DNA of 64,000 bases, taken from J054 sp963850255. GTDB taxonomy: Bacteria > Pseudomonadota > Gammaproteobacteria > Steroidobacterales > GCA-2729495. Numbering within the stretch: the first letter of the stretch is position 1; each line of letters begins with the position of its first letter. The position numbers and the translations under genes were made by a program. Location of the stretch: NCBI GenBank assembly GCA_963850255.1, contig CAWKLL010000028.1:1-64000 (forward strand). Direction: 5' to 3'. Shown here in pieces: positions 34,203 through 43,572 of the stretch. The notes beneath the pieces were generated by a model. The model was not told the origin of the DNA. It made no database searches and worked only from the letters and a program-made list of their open reading frames with translations.

Positions 34203-35519
34203 TCAGGCAAGTTCAAACAGGGCTATGGACTCCACATGACTGGTCTGCGGGAACATATCCATGATACCGGCTGCGCTCAGGCGATAGCCAAACTCTTTAA
34301 CCAGCCGACCGGCATCCCGCGCCAGGGTACCCGGATGACAGGAAACATAGACTATGCGCCGTGCGCCCAGGCCTGCCACAGCGGGCAAGATGGCGGCCGC
34401 ACCGGTGCGTGGAGGATCCAGCAGCACGCGATCAAAAGTCCCGGCGGCGAATTCGTCCAGCGACCTGGCTTCGGCCAGGTCTGCCTGCCGAAAGCTGACA
34501 TTGTTCAGGCCGGCCCTGGCCGCATTATCTCTGGCCCGCTGTACCATCGCCAGCTCGCCTTCCACGCCGACCACGGCACCCGCCTTGCGAGCCAGTGGCA
34601 GGGTAAAATTCCCCAGGCCACAAAATAAATCCAGCACCCGATGAGCATCTTCGAGCGCCAATAGTTCCAGCGCCAATGCCAGCATTTTTTGGTTGATTTC
34701 AGCATTTACCTGGATGAAGTCGGTAGCGCCGAATTGCATGTCCAGCTGATAGTCCGGCAATTGATACTCAAGCAACGGCAAGTCATCGTTTCCTGACAAA
34801 GGCACTATGCTATCCGGGCCGCCACTTTGCAGAAAAATACGAAAACCGTTGTCGACAGAAAAATCGCGCAGCTTTTCGAGATCAGTGCTGCTGGGAGGAT
34901 CGAGCACCCTCAGCACCAGAACCGTTTCGCTGTCGCCTACAGCCACTTCAATTTGCGGCAAGCGACTGCGAATGCTTAGCGATGCGATGAGTGCTGATAG
35001 CTCCTCCAGGCGCTCGCCCACCGAGGGGTGCAAGGTTGCACAAGACGGTGTGTCGCAGACGTAAGGCTTTCCGCGTTCGCGAAAACCTACCAGTACGCGA
35101 CCTTTCTTTATCACGTCTTTTGCCCCCAGCCTGGCTTTACGCCGATAACCCCAGAGGGGTCCCGTTACCGGCGCGAGCACGCGTTCCGGGGTAACGCCGC
35201 CAATCCGGGTCAAATTATCGAGCAAAGCAGCCTGCTTTAGGGCTAACTGCTGGGCCGGCGACACATGCTGCAGAGTGCAAGCGCCGCAGATACCAAAAAC
35301 CGGGCAGCGTGGCTCGACCCGATGCGGCGAAGGGGTGAGGACTTCCAGTAACTCCGCTTCATCGTAGTTGCGCCGCCGACGACGACGCTGAAACCGTACG
35401 GTTTCGCCCTGTAACGCACCCACAACGAACACTGCCTTGCCCGAACCACGGACTACACCGCGCCCGTCGAGAGTGGTATCAACGATTTCTGCGATTTCCG
35501 GCTCGGGTAATGCGGCCAC
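34203..35519 (-). CDS. rlmD: 23S rRNA (uracil-1939-C5)-methyltransferase RlmD
   Basis: A 438-residue iron-sulfur methyltransferase of the TrmA/RumA family. An N-terminal TRAM-like domain (IVDTTLDGRGVVRGSGKAVFV) is followed by an Fe-S cluster motif CX5CX2C in RCPVFGICGACTLQH with a fourth Cys in YVCDTPSC. The SAM motif is VLDLFCGLGNFTLPLA, DPPRTGA is present, and the catalytic Cys lies in YVSCHPGTLARD. I chose GTG at 35519, 8 bp after the exonuclease stop; a TTG at 35552 would overlap that gene. Confidence 0.94.
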   Translation of the reverse strand: MAALPEPEIAEIVDTTLDGRGVVRGSGKAVFVVGALQGETVRFQRRRRRRNYDEAELLEVLTPSPHRVEPRCPVFGICGACTLQHVSPAQQLALKQAALLDNLTRIGGVTPERVLAPVTGPLWGYRRKARLGAKDVIKKGRVLVGFRERGKPYVCDTPSCATLHPSVGERLEELSALIASLSIRSRLPQIEVAVGDSETVLVLRVLDPPSSTDLEKLRDFSVDNGFRIFLQSGGPDSIVPLSGNDDLPLLEYQLPDYQLDMQFGATDFIQVNAEINQKMLALALELLALEDAHRVLDLFCGLGNFTLPLARKAGAVVGVEGELAMVQRARDNAARAGLNNVSFRQADLAEARSLDEFAAGTFDRVLLDPPRTGAAAILPAVAGLGARRIVYVSCHPGTLARDAGRLVKEFGYRLSAAGIMDMFPQTSHVESIALFELA

Positions 35520-35526
35520 GTGCGGG

Positions 35527-36306
35527 TCAGGTGCCGCCTTGCCAGGCGGCAAGAAATTCCTGCAAATGCGCCTGCTCGCTGTCAGCCAGCAGCGAATTTA
35601 CTCGCCCCAGCTCCTGCTCAAGGCCCGCACTGTCAAGCACACCGCGCATATGCTGGAAACGCAAAAAAACCAGGTAGGTGTTCAGCACATCCGTCTCACA
35701 GTAGTTGCGAATGCCGTCAAGATCGCCGGCCAGATAGCGGGGCCAGACCTGGTCACCCTTCAGGCCCAGTTTGCCGGGAAACCCGAGCATGACCGCGACA
35801 TCATCGAGGCTGGCTCGCGCGCGCAGCTGAAAGCCCGAAATCACATCCATTACGTCAATATGTCGCCAGTGATAGCGATTCAGATAATTGTTGTAACGAA
35901 ACTCGCGGTGCTCGTCGCCCTGCTCCCAATAGGCTTCTGCCTGTACGCCATTTTTAAGTGCACGATAGTGCAATACCGGCAAATCGAAACCGCTGCCATT
36001 CCAGGACACCAGTTCGGGCAAGTACTGGGCCACACCGTGATAGAAGCGGCTAATCAGATCAGCTTCATCGCTGTCCTCATCGCCCAGACTCCACAGGCGT
36101 AGCTGATCATCGTGCCGCAGCAATACGGATATCGCCACAACGCGCTGTTGAAACAGGGGCAAAAACTCCGTCTCGGCCTCCTGCAGGCGCTTGAAACTCA
36201 TCGCCTTGGCAACGTCTTCGTCAGACAAACTGGCGTCAAGGCCAAGCAGACGCCTGCCCAACTCAGTGTCAGGCACAGTCTCAATATCGAAAACCATCCA
36301 GCGCAT
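35527..36306 (-). CDS. Predicted 3'-5' exonuclease (PolB-like DnaQ fold)
   Basis: A 259-residue protein with the three exonuclease motifs of the DnaQ superfamily. Motif I is MVFDIETVPD, motif II is LVSWNGSGFDLPVLHYR, and motif III is the region IRNYCETDVLNTYLVFLRF. FDIET and CETDV acidic residues are intact. It matches the family of predicted PolB-associated 3'-5' exonucleases. Its substrate is unknown. It lies between acpS and rlmD. Confidence 0.85.
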   Translation of the reverse strand: MRWMVFDIETVPDTELGRRLLGLDASLSDEDVAKAMSFKRLQEAETEFLPLFQQRVVAISVLLRHDDQLRLWSLGDEDSDEADLISRFYHGVAQYLPELVSWNGSGFDLPVLHYRALKNGVQAEAYWEQGDEHREFRYNNYLNRYHWRHIDVMDVISGFQLRARASLDDVAVMLGFPGKLGLKGDQVWPRYLAGDLDGIRNYCETDVLNTYLVFLRFQHMRGVLDSAGLEQELGRVNSLLADSEQAHLQEFLAAWQGGT

Positions 36307-36312
36307 ATCTGC

Positions 36313-36702
36313 CTACTCCGCTTGCGCGCGCATCATTACGGCGACCGCGACTACCAGACCGGCCTCGTCGGTGAGCGTCAGATGCCCTTCACCAACCCCC
36401 AGCTGCGCGCATTTGCGTTGCCCGCGCGGCGAAAACACCACCTCCGGCCGACCGAAACGGTCCGGGATAACGCCGGCATCCCGAATCCACATTCCATTGG
36501 CAAAGCCAGTACCCATGGCTTTGACAACCGCTTCCTTGGCGGCAAAACGCATGGCCAGAAACCGCAATGGACGCTTGGTCTTGCGAAACAACAACTGCTC
36601 CTCGGGCATTAACAATCGTTGCACAAAGTGCTCACCGAAGCGCTGAAATACGGCATCGACCCGGTCTACACGCAGAATATCCACGCCGATTCCAAAAATC
36701 AT
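36313..36702 (-). CDS. acpS: Holo-[acyl-carrier-protein] synthase
   Basis: A 129-residue phosphopantetheinyl transferase with IFGIGVDILRVDRV at the N-terminus (Asp8 of the magnesium site) and FAAKEAVVKAMGTGF (Glu and Lys of the active site). It loads CoA-derived phosphopantetheine onto ACP. It follows pdxJ by two base pairs as in the conserved pdxJ-acpS pair. Confidence 0.97.
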   Translation of the reverse strand: MIFGIGVDILRVDRVDAVFQRFGEHFVQRLLMPEEQLLFRKTKRPLRFLAMRFAAKEAVVKAMGTGFANGMWIRDAGVIPDRFGRPEVVFSPRGQRKCAQLGVGEGHLTLTDEAGLVVAVAVMMRAQAE

Positions 36703-36704
36703 CG

Positions 36705-37442
36705 CTAACGAGCCTGATCAAGCAGATCACGCATGCGTCGAACGGCCCCTGTCATGCCGTCCAGGGCAGCGCGGGCGATGATGGCATGACCGATGTTCAA
36801 CTCAAGAATCTCGCCGATCGCGGCAACCGGCAATACGTTGTGGTAGTTAAGGCCATGCCCGGCATGCACCCGAAGTCCGAGCCCGGCGGCGTAATGCGCC
36901 GCTTCGCTAATCCGCGCCAGTTCGCGCGCGGCTTCAGCCTGATTGCCGGCATCCGCGTAACTGCCCGTATGCAACTCAATCACGGGCGCACCGGTTTGCT
37001 GGGCGGCTTCCAGTTGCAGCGGGTCCGGATCCACAAACAGCGAAACCCGAGTCCCAACCGCCGACAAGCGTCTGCAGGCAGCGGCAACGATATCCTGTTG
37101 CGAAACTACGTCGAGGCCGCCCTCAGTGGTGAGTTCCTGACGACGCTCGGGCACCAGGCAACAATCCGCCGGCGCCAGCGTCACGGCAAACTCCAGCATT
37201 TCATCCGTGATCGCCATCTCGAGATTCATGCGCGTCTGCAAGGTATCTGCAAGTAAGCGGACATCGCGCTCCTGGATATGACGACGATCCTCGCGCAGAT
37301 GGACCGTGATGGAGTCTGCACCAGCACGTTCAGCCAGCGCAGCCGCTTCTACCGGATCGGGATAGCGCGTGCCGCGAGCCTGTCGCAAGGTGGCAATATG
37401 ATCAACGTTGACACCCAGCTGAATGGGGTTAGGACTTCTCAT
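36705..37442 (-). CDS. pdxJ: Pyridoxine 5'-phosphate synthase PdxJ
   Basis: A 245-residue TIM-barrel enzyme that forms pyridoxine 5'-phosphate. It contains LGVNVDHIATLRQARGTRYPDPV, ADSITVHLREDRRHIQERDV and GLRVHAGHGLNYHNV, all catalytic-loop motifs. It precedes acpS and follows recO, separated from recO by a 78 bp stretch in which I see no motif. Confidence 0.98.
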   Translation of the reverse strand: MRSPNPIQLGVNVDHIATLRQARGTRYPDPVEAAALAERAGADSITVHLREDRRHIQERDVRLLADTLQTRMNLEMAITDEMLEFAVTLAPADCCLVPERRQELTTEGGLDVVSQQDIVAAACRRLSAVGTRVSLFVDPDPLQLEAAQQTGAPVIELHTGSYADAGNQAEAARELARISEAAHYAAGLGLRVHAGHGLNYHNVLPVAAIGEILELNIGHAIIARAALDGMTGAVRRMRDLLDQAR

Positions 37443-37520
37443 GAAGGAGTTCTGCTCAAAACCGGCGTGCGCCAGCAGCGCATATTCGCATCATCGGACC
37501 TGCGGCTCAACGCAACAGGC

Positions 37521-38237
37521 TTAGCGATGCATGGCCGAGAGCACCTTGCGGGTCTTCAGCCCTCGATCCCCGAGATGATGGGCCAAGATGCCGCGTAACA
37601 GACGTTTGGCCGCGGCCAGATCATCGCGGTCGGCGAAGTTGCCGGCGGCGATGCGCTGCAGTTGGGCGCCACTGTAACCGCGACCATGACCATCAAGCTG
37701 CAAAGCCACAGCGCCCCGATCAACGACATAGTCGTACTGAGTTTCTGCGCACAACGGATCGCCGCTGTCTGCATCGCTGAGCACACTAATGCCATAGCCC
37801 ACTTCGCCGAGCAGGGCCAGCTCAAAGCGGCGCAGGGACACTTCTGCATCATCGGACTCCGCCAGACCTGCCAGGCCCGCCGAATAATGTACGAACAGCT
37901 CCGGGTGAGGGTCACCGCGCGTCGTTAAAGCCAACAACAACTCATTCAGGTAGTACGCGGAGAGCAAGCGATCGCCGACCAGCCGAAAAGGCGGAGCGGC
38001 AGGCTCGGCGTTGATCAGGGTGGAAAGCCCGCCCCGGCCTGTCCAGGATAAATGCAGCGGTTGAAAGGGTTGCAGGCAGGAACGCCAGCGCGCTCGAGGG
38101 CCGCGCGCGCCGCGCGCCACCATGCCAACACGTCCGTGCGCGCGACCGATGACTTCCAGCAGCTGGCTGCTTTCGCGATAAGGCCGATGATGCAGCACAT
38201 AAGCCGGCTCCATCTCCACCCGCTCGATAGCGCTCAC
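37521..38237 (-). CDS. recO: DNA repair protein RecO
   Basis: A 238-residue RecO. The N-terminal OB-fold (PAYVLHHRPYRESSQLLEVIGRAHGRVGMVARGAR) precedes an all-helical domain with YYLNELLLAL and RRFELALLGEVGYGI. The zinc-binding cysteines of some RecO proteins are absent, as in E. coli. The GTG start overlaps the era stop by 4 bp. It acts with RecF and RecR to load RecA. Confidence 0.93.
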   Translation of the reverse strand: MSAIERVEMEPAYVLHHRPYRESSQLLEVIGRAHGRVGMVARGARGPRARWRSCLQPFQPLHLSWTGRGGLSTLINAEPAAPPFRLVGDRLLSAYYLNELLLALTTRGDPHPELFVHYSAGLAGLAESDDAEVSLRRFELALLGEVGYGISVLSDADSGDPLCAETQYDYVVDRGAVALQLDGHGRGYSGAQLQRIAAGNFADRDDLAAAKRLLRGILAHHLGDRGLKTRKVLSAMHR

Positions 38238-39133
38238 CCCGGCTCCTCGTATCCCAGTTGACGCAGCGCCAGGGCGCTGTCACTCCAGTTCTCTTTGACT
38301 TTTACGCGCGTCTGCAGGTGCACGCGTCCCTCGAGTGTGCTTTCCAGATCAAGCCGCGCGGCCATGCCGACCTGCTTGAGGCGCTGTCCGCCCTTGCCTA
38401 TGACAATGCCCCGATGGGAATCACGATCGACCCAGATCACCACATCCACCATCAGAACATCGGCCTGTTGTTCGATCGCCCGAATCTCGACAGCCAGACC
38501 ATAGGGCACTTCGTCACTCAGTTGCATCAACAATTTCTCACGTATTACTTCGGCAATACGAAACTCTCTGCCGCGGTCGGTCTTGATATCGGTGGGAAAC
38601 AGCGGCGGACCTTCCGGCAATTGTTCACGGATGCAGTCCAGCAGGCGATCCAGGTTCTCATCGCGACGCGCAGAAACGGGCACCACGGCGAGAAACTTAG
38701 CCTGGCCAGAGACCTCCTCAAGAAACGGTAGTAAGGCGGTGCGCGGCTTGACCAGATCAATTTTGTTGGCGACCAAAATTGCAGGTACGCCGGCTTCGTG
38801 CACCCGCGCCAGCGCAAAATTGTCGCCCGCACGCCAGCCTGTAGCGTCGACCACAAACAACACCAGGTCGGCGCCGGCAGCCGAAGCACCAGCTGCGCGA
38901 TTCATGGCCTTGTTGATTAATTTGCCGGTACGCGGGTGCAAGCCCGGCGTATCGACAAACACGATCTGGCAGCCAGGCTCTGAACGTAAGCCGAGAATGC
39001 TATGCCGGGTCGTCTGTGGCTTGGGCGTGACGATGCTGATTTTTTCTGCGACCAAGGCATTAACCAGGGTCGACTTGCCCGTATTCGGTCGGCCAATTAC
39101 CGCGACGAATCCTGAGCGCGGCGCCTCAGTCAT
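38234..39133 (-). CDS. era: GTPase Era
   Basis: A 299-residue Era with G1 GRPNTGKSTLVNAL, G3 VDTPGLH, G4 NKIDLVKP and a C-terminal KH domain containing IGKGGQRLKQVG. It is an assembly factor for the 30S subunit. It overlaps rnc and recO, the standard rnc-era-recO arrangement. Confidence 0.98.
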   Translation of the reverse strand: MTEAPRSGFVAVIGRPNTGKSTLVNALVAEKISIVTPKPQTTRHSILGLRSEPGCQIVFVDTPGLHPRTGKLINKAMNRAAGASAAGADLVLFVVDATGWRAGDNFALARVHEAGVPAILVANKIDLVKPRTALLPFLEEVSGQAKFLAVVPVSARRDENLDRLLDCIREQLPEGPPLFPTDIKTDRGREFRIAEVIREKLLMQLSDEVPYGLAVEIRAIEQQADVLMVDVVIWVDRDSHRGIVIGKGGQRLKQVGMAARLDLESTLEGRVHLQTRVKVKENWSDSALALRQLGYEEPG

Positions 39134-39803
39134 TCTGAATCATCTGCAGCGCCTGCTCGGCAGCCAGCTGCTCCGCTTTGCGGCGACTGCCCGATTGTCC
39201 CTCACTACGAATATCCAGGCCCTCGATCGAACAACTGGCCGTGAACAGTTGCTGGTGAGCGGCGCCGGTTGCGCCCTCCAGGCGATATACCGGCGGTGTC
39301 AGACCACGGCCCTGTAAATACTCCTGTAATGCCGTCTTGGCGTCCAGCAATTCCGCTTCAGGGGGCAATTCAGCGATACGTTGGGCAAACAGGCTGCGAA
39401 TTACCTGCTCGATTGCGGCAAAGCCACCGTCCAGCAGAATGGCACCGAAAACTGCCTCCACGGCATCGGCCATCACCGAAGTCCTCTGGTGACCGCCGGT
39501 ACGCGACTCGCCGCCGCCCATACTCAACTGTGCGCTGATGTCTAGTTCGCGGCCGAGCCCGGCCAGGGTCTCGCGTCGCACCAGGCGCGCGCGATAGCGA
39601 CTTAAGGCACCCTCTCGGGCCAACGGATAAGCATCGAAAACAGCCTGAGCGACGATCAGCCCCAAGGCTGCATCACCAAGAAACTCAAGGCGTTCATTGT
39701 GATCTGAACCAGCGCTGCGATGCGTGAGCGCTCGCTCGAGTAATCTGGCATCCGTGAATGTATAACCGAGCCTGTCCCTGGACCAGTCCCCGGCTGAGGT
39801 CAA
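39126..39803 (-). CDS. rnc: Ribonuclease III
   Basis: A 225-residue RNase III with the signature NERLEFLGDAALGLIVAQAVF, the acidic catalytic residues in that motif and in VMADAVEAVFGAIL, and a C-terminal double-stranded RNA-binding domain from about residue 155. The start is TTG, which overlaps the TGA of the preceding gene (TTGA), implying coupling. It cleaves rRNA precursors and structured mRNAs. Confidence 0.97.
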   Translation of the reverse strand: MTSAGDWSRDRLGYTFTDARLLERALTHRSAGSDHNERLEFLGDAALGLIVAQAVFDAYPLAREGALSRYRARLVRRETLAGLGRELDISAQLSMGGGESRTGGHQRTSVMADAVEAVFGAILLDGGFAAIEQVIRSLFAQRIAELPPEAELLDAKTALQEYLQGRGLTPPVYRLEGATGAAHQQLFTASCSIEGLDIRSEGQSGSRRKAEQLAAEQALQMIQND

Positions 39804-40165
39804 CGCCGAATCTCTACCGCATTATTAAAGACCGCGACCAGATAAAGATTAGCGACATACTGGGTACGATTCTCATATTGAATGCGCACGTCATAACCCG
39901 CCTCGGTCTTCTTGATTTTGAAATCCTTGGCTTTGACCGTAGTGACCATCTCAATAACCAGGCGCTTGTTAATGCCTGATCGAATTTCCTGAATACTGGC
40001 TTTCTGCCCATCCAGATCATTCTTAGTATCATTGAGCGTACTGACGATCTTCATATGCTCAAGATAGACCGGCGTAAGCTTAAGACCGGCAAAGCCAATC
40101 AGGGCGACGATGAGCGCAATGATTATAAATCCGATTGCGGTCATACCTTGCTGTTTTCTACGCAT
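39800..40165 (-). CDS. DUF4845 family single-pass membrane protein
   Basis: A 121-residue protein starting MRRKQQGMTAIGFIIIALIV, a type IV pilin-like N-terminal segment with one membrane helix, followed by an extracytoplasmic domain of about 85 residues. Proteins of this family are regularly encoded between lepB and rnc in gamma- and betaproteobacteria. The function is unknown. A longer frame upstream lies in the lepB end and is not used. Its stop overlaps the rnc start. Confidence 0.85.
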   Translation of the reverse strand: MRRKQQGMTAIGFIIIALIVALIGFAGLKLTPVYLEHMKIVSTLNDTKNDLDGQKASIQEIRSGINKRLVIEMVTTVKAKDFKIKKTEAGYDVRIQYENRTQYVANLYLVAVFNNAVEIRR

Positions 40166-40188
40166 GGCAATAGTCCTGTTGCGCGCCA

Positions 40189-40965
40189 CTACTCTATGGC
40201 ATTTCCAATCCGGCCCCAGCGCGGCATCTTCGGAATTTCCCAATTCATCCAGATGCGTACCGCCTTGCCGACGATCCGTTGTTCCGGAATCAAGCCGACG
40301 CCGCGGTATCGGCTGTCCCGGCTATTGTCCCGGTTGTCGCCCATCATGAAGTAGTGCCCGGCCGGAACCACGAAGGTTCCTTCCAGGCTGCGTTGTCTGG
40401 GCATCAGCAGGGCGTCGTGCTGCTTGCCACCCAGGGTTTCCTGCACCAGGGTGGCACCTGCCTGACCATCGCCTTCATATGGGCCTATAACTGAAACATC
40501 GACCGGTTGGTCATTAATGTAAAGGCGCTTGTTCACATATTTGACGACGTCCCCGGGCAAACCGACCAAGCGCTTGATGTAGTTGGTGGACGGCTCCGAT
40601 GGGAGCTGAAATACCACCACATCACCTCGTTCGGGGTCGCCGATCTCCCAGATCCGCGTATTCACTACCGGCAGCCGCAAGCCGTAGGTGAATTTGTTCA
40701 CAAAGATAAAGTCACCAACGAGCAGGGTTGGCACCATCGAACTGGAGGGGATACGGAAAGGCTCGAACAGAAATGAGCGTATAACCAGCACCGCAATCAG
40801 AATCGGGAAAAATGACCGCGCATACTCCACCAGCATGGGCTGCGGCGCGGGCCGCACCGGCGAGTTGGCCTCACGACGGGCAGCAAAGAAGCTCGCGTCA
40901 ATGGCCCAGATGACACCGCTAACGGCGGTGGCAATTACCAGGATCAGGGAAAAATCGAGATTCAT
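40189..40965 (-). CDS. lepB: Signal peptidase I
   Basis: A 258-residue LepB. Two N-terminal membrane segments (residues about 4-22 and 50-68) are followed by box B PSSSMVPTLLVGDFIFVNKF with the catalytic Ser. Box D YIKRLVGLPGDVV holds the catalytic Lys, and box E GDNRDNSRDSRYRGVG is intact. It removes signal peptides from secreted proteins. The ATG MNLDFSL is chosen; a frame extension upstream lacks features. It sits after lepA as in E. coli. Confidence 0.97.
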   Translation of the reverse strand: MNLDFSLILVIATAVSGVIWAIDASFFAARREANSPVRPAPQPMLVEYARSFFPILIAVLVIRSFLFEPFRIPSSSMVPTLLVGDFIFVNKFTYGLRLPVVNTRIWEIGDPERGDVVVFQLPSEPSTNYIKRLVGLPGDVVKYVNKRLYINDQPVDVSVIGPYEGDGQAGATLVQETLGGKQHDALLMPRQRSLEGTFVVPAGHYFMMGDNRDNSRDSRYRGVGLIPEQRIVGKAVRIWMNWEIPKMPRWGRIGNAIE

Positions 40966-41040
40966 AGTTGCCTCAGCGACCTGCGCAAGCGCGGGCGACC
41001 ATAGCATGGGAAAAGCCGCATCCCAAGCTGACGCCGCTCA

Positions 41041-42834
41041 CTAGTCCCTGCCCACTTTCAATACTGCCAGGAAAGCTTCCTGCGGTATCTCAACACTACC
41101 GAGTTGCTTCATGCGCTTCTTGCCGGCCTTCTGCTTCTCGAGCAATTTTCGTTTACGACTGACATCGCCACCGTAGAGCTTGGCAGTCACATCTTTACGC
41201 AAGGCCTTGACGTTTGCGCGCGCAATAACCTGCGATCCGATGGCAGCCTGAATGGCAACTTCAAACATCTGGCGGGGTATTAATTCGCGCAATTTCTCAA
41301 CCAGCTCGCGGCCGCGGCGCTGCGAGAACTCCCGGTGCACAATCATCGACAAGGCATCCACGCGATCCCGGTTTATCAGGATATCCAGCTTGACCAGGTT
41401 GCCTGGCACGAAATGCGAAACCTCGTAGTCAAAGGACGCGTGACCACGACTAACGGACTTCAGACGGTCAAAAAAGTCCAGCACGATCTCAACCATCGGC
41501 AGCTCGTACTCCAGCATCACCTGGCTGCCTACATAGTTCATTCGTTTCTGTATGCCACGGCGGCCTACGCATAATTGCATCACCGCGCCAACGTACTCGG
41601 GCGGCAACAGCAGGTTGGCGCGAATATACGGCTCGCGGATTTCAGCGATTTCAGCCGGTTCTGGCAGTGCGGCCGGATTGTCGACGCGAATGGTCTTGCC
41701 ACGCGTCGTCAACACTTCGAAAATTACCGTGGGCGCCGTAGTGATCAGCTCCAGGCCGTACTCGCGCTCCAGCCGCTCCTGCACGATCTCCATATGCAGC
41801 ATTCCGAGAAAGCCGCAGCGGAAGCCGTAGCCCAGCGCCGCCGAGGTCTCGACTTCGTAGTGCAGGGCCGCATCATTAAGGCGCAATTTGTGTAGCGCCT
41901 CACGACAGGCCTCGAACTCATCAGACTGCACCGGGAATAGTCCTGCGAAGACCCGCGGCTTGACTGCCTTGAAATCAGGCAGTTGTTCGTCGGCCGGACG
42001 ATCATCCATGGTAATGGTGTCGCCAACCGGTGCGCCGTCGATTTCCTTGATGCCGGCAATGACATAGCCCACCTCGCCTGTGCGCAGGCTGTCGCGCGGG
42101 CTTTTCTTGGGCGTAAAGGCGCCGACTTCGGTGACTGGAAAGCTGCGCCCGGTAGACATCACGCGGATCTTGCTCTTGGCATCAAGCCTGCCGGATACCA
42201 CACGTACGAGCGAAACTACGCCGACATAATTATCGAACCAGGAATCAATGATCAGCGCCTGCAGAGGCGCCTCGGTGTCGCCCACCGGCGGCGGCACTCG
42301 ACGGACCAGCAATTCCAGCAGTTCGTCTATGCCCTGACCGGTCTTGGCACTGATCAGGCCTACGTCATCCGTATCCAGCCCGATAATCTCGCGAATATCC
42401 TCGAGCACCCGCTCGGGTTCCGCCGAAGGCAAGTCAATCTTGTTGACCACCGGGATGATTTCCAGCCCCTGCTCAACGGCGGTATAGCAATTGGCAATAC
42501 TCTGCGCCTCGACGCTCTGTGCTGCATCAACGACCAGCAATGCGCCTTCGCAGGCAGCCAGTGAACGCGAGACCTCATAAGAGAAGTCCACATGACCGGG
42601 CGTATCTATCAAGTTCAGTTGATAGGTATGACCGTCCTTGGCCTGATAATTCAGAGAAACGCTCTGCGCCTTGATGGTGATCCCGCGCTCACGCTCAAGA
42701 TCCATGGAGTCCAGCACCTGCTGCTCCATTTCGCGCTTGGCCAGGCCACCGCAGCGTTCGATCAGGCGGTCAGCCAGGGTCGACTTGCCATGATCAATAT
42801 GGGCGATGATTGAAAAATTGCGAATGCGGTCCAT
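41041..42834 (-). CDS. lepA: Elongation factor 4 (LepA)
   Basis: A 597-residue translational GTPase beginning MDRIRNFSIIAHIDHGKSTL with ERGITIKAQSVSL, DTPGHVDF and NKIDLPSAEPE motifs. The LepA-specific C-terminal domain (residues about 490-597) includes VDALSMIVHREFSQRRGRELVEKLRELIPRQ in pieces and ends with KKRMKQLGSVEIPQEAFLAVL. It acts on stalled or mistranslocated ribosomes. An ATG six codons upstream is possible. Confidence 0.98.
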   Translation of the reverse strand: MDRIRNFSIIAHIDHGKSTLADRLIERCGGLAKREMEQQVLDSMDLERERGITIKAQSVSLNYQAKDGHTYQLNLIDTPGHVDFSYEVSRSLAACEGALLVVDAAQSVEAQSIANCYTAVEQGLEIIPVVNKIDLPSAEPERVLEDIREIIGLDTDDVGLISAKTGQGIDELLELLVRRVPPPVGDTEAPLQALIIDSWFDNYVGVVSLVRVVSGRLDAKSKIRVMSTGRSFPVTEVGAFTPKKSPRDSLRTGEVGYVIAGIKEIDGAPVGDTITMDDRPADEQLPDFKAVKPRVFAGLFPVQSDEFEACREALHKLRLNDAALHYEVETSAALGYGFRCGFLGMLHMEIVQERLEREYGLELITTAPTVIFEVLTTRGKTIRVDNPAALPEPAEIAEIREPYIRANLLLPPEYVGAVMQLCVGRRGIQKRMNYVGSQVMLEYELPMVEIVLDFFDRLKSVSRGHASFDYEVSHFVPGNLVKLDILINRDRVDALSMIVHREFSQRRGRELVEKLRELIPRQMFEVAIQAAIGSQVIARANVKALRKDVTAKLYGGDVSRKRKLLEKQKAGKKRMKQLGSVEIPQEAFLAVLKVGRD

Positions 42835-42897
42835 GCTGCCTCGGTCGGCCAAACGATCAATTATAGGCCTTGGACCGCAGTTGTGCGGAAGACTGCG

Positions 42898-43143
42898 TCA
42901 GTCTTCCGCCAGCCAGGCCAGAATGCCCTGGCGATCCAGGTGATACTGACAGAGGTCCCGGCCGGAGCCGCTCACCACGGGCACCCGCTGACCGTACTTG
43001 TCCTGCAGCTCGTTAGAGCCATCAATATCGACGACCAGCAGCCGCGCGCGGCCGCGCAATAGCGGCTCCAGCTCACCGAGCAGGTCCTCGCACAGATGGC
43101 AGCCACGACGGCTATAAACTGTCAGCGTTTTGAGTTCAGTCAC
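42898..43143 (-). CDS. Glutaredoxin-like protein (DUF836)
   Basis: An 81-residue thioredoxin-fold protein with the redox motif RRGCHLCEDLL and the cis-Pro strand QRVPVVSG. It starts with GTG inside the rseC end (8 bp overlap) and ends 63 bp before lepA. Proteins of this kind are often encoded between rseC and lepA or near rseB. A specific partner is unknown. Confidence 0.85.
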   Translation of the reverse strand: MTELKTLTVYSRRGCHLCEDLLGELEPLLRGRARLLVVDIDGSNELQDKYGQRVPVVSGSGRDLCQYHLDRQGILAWLAED

Positions 43144-43570
43144 GCGGCCTCAGCGCTACGGCGGCCGGCTGAAGCAGGGCTAAGCGAGCCCGTTGTCGGC
43201 TAAAAGCGACGCCCAGGCACAGGCCAGAGGCCGCGCCAGACAAAACCATTACATCACCCGCGGCGGGCCAGACCAGGGCAACCAGCATTCCACCCAGGGC
43301 CAGACCCAGCAACGGCAGCCCATAGGCCAGTACGGCCGCCCTCAGAACCTCTCGAGCCGGCAACTCGACGGAAACCTGGCTACCTACAGAAAATTCCTGG
43401 GTGGCGCCAAGCTGCAAACGACAGGCTCGCGCCGGGCCGCGAAAACCGGCACCCAGGCTAAGTAAGCCGCAGCCCTGGGCGCAGCCGGCACAGGCAGTGC
43501 TGCTGGCCAGCAGCTCAAGCTCAAGACTGTCGCCGTTGCGACTCAGAACGCGACCAGGCCTGCTCAGCAT
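43136..43570 (-). CDS. rseC: RseC/MucC family positive regulator
   Basis: A 144-residue inner-membrane protein with the RseC N-terminal domain, including the cysteine cluster SSTACAGCAQGCGLL, the VELPAREVLRAAVLAYGLPL motif and two membrane helices (residues about 78-97 and 103-122). In E. coli RseC affects sigma-E modestly and the Rsx/SoxR-reducing system. It is the fourth gene of the rpoE operon. Confidence 0.92.
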   Translation of the reverse strand: MLSRPGRVLSRNGDSLELELLASSTACAGCAQGCGLLSLGAGFRGPARACRLQLGATQEFSVGSQVSVELPAREVLRAAVLAYGLPLLGLALGGMLVALVWPAAGDVMVLSGAASGLCLGVAFSRQRARLALLQPAAVALRPRD

Positions 43571-43572
43571 AC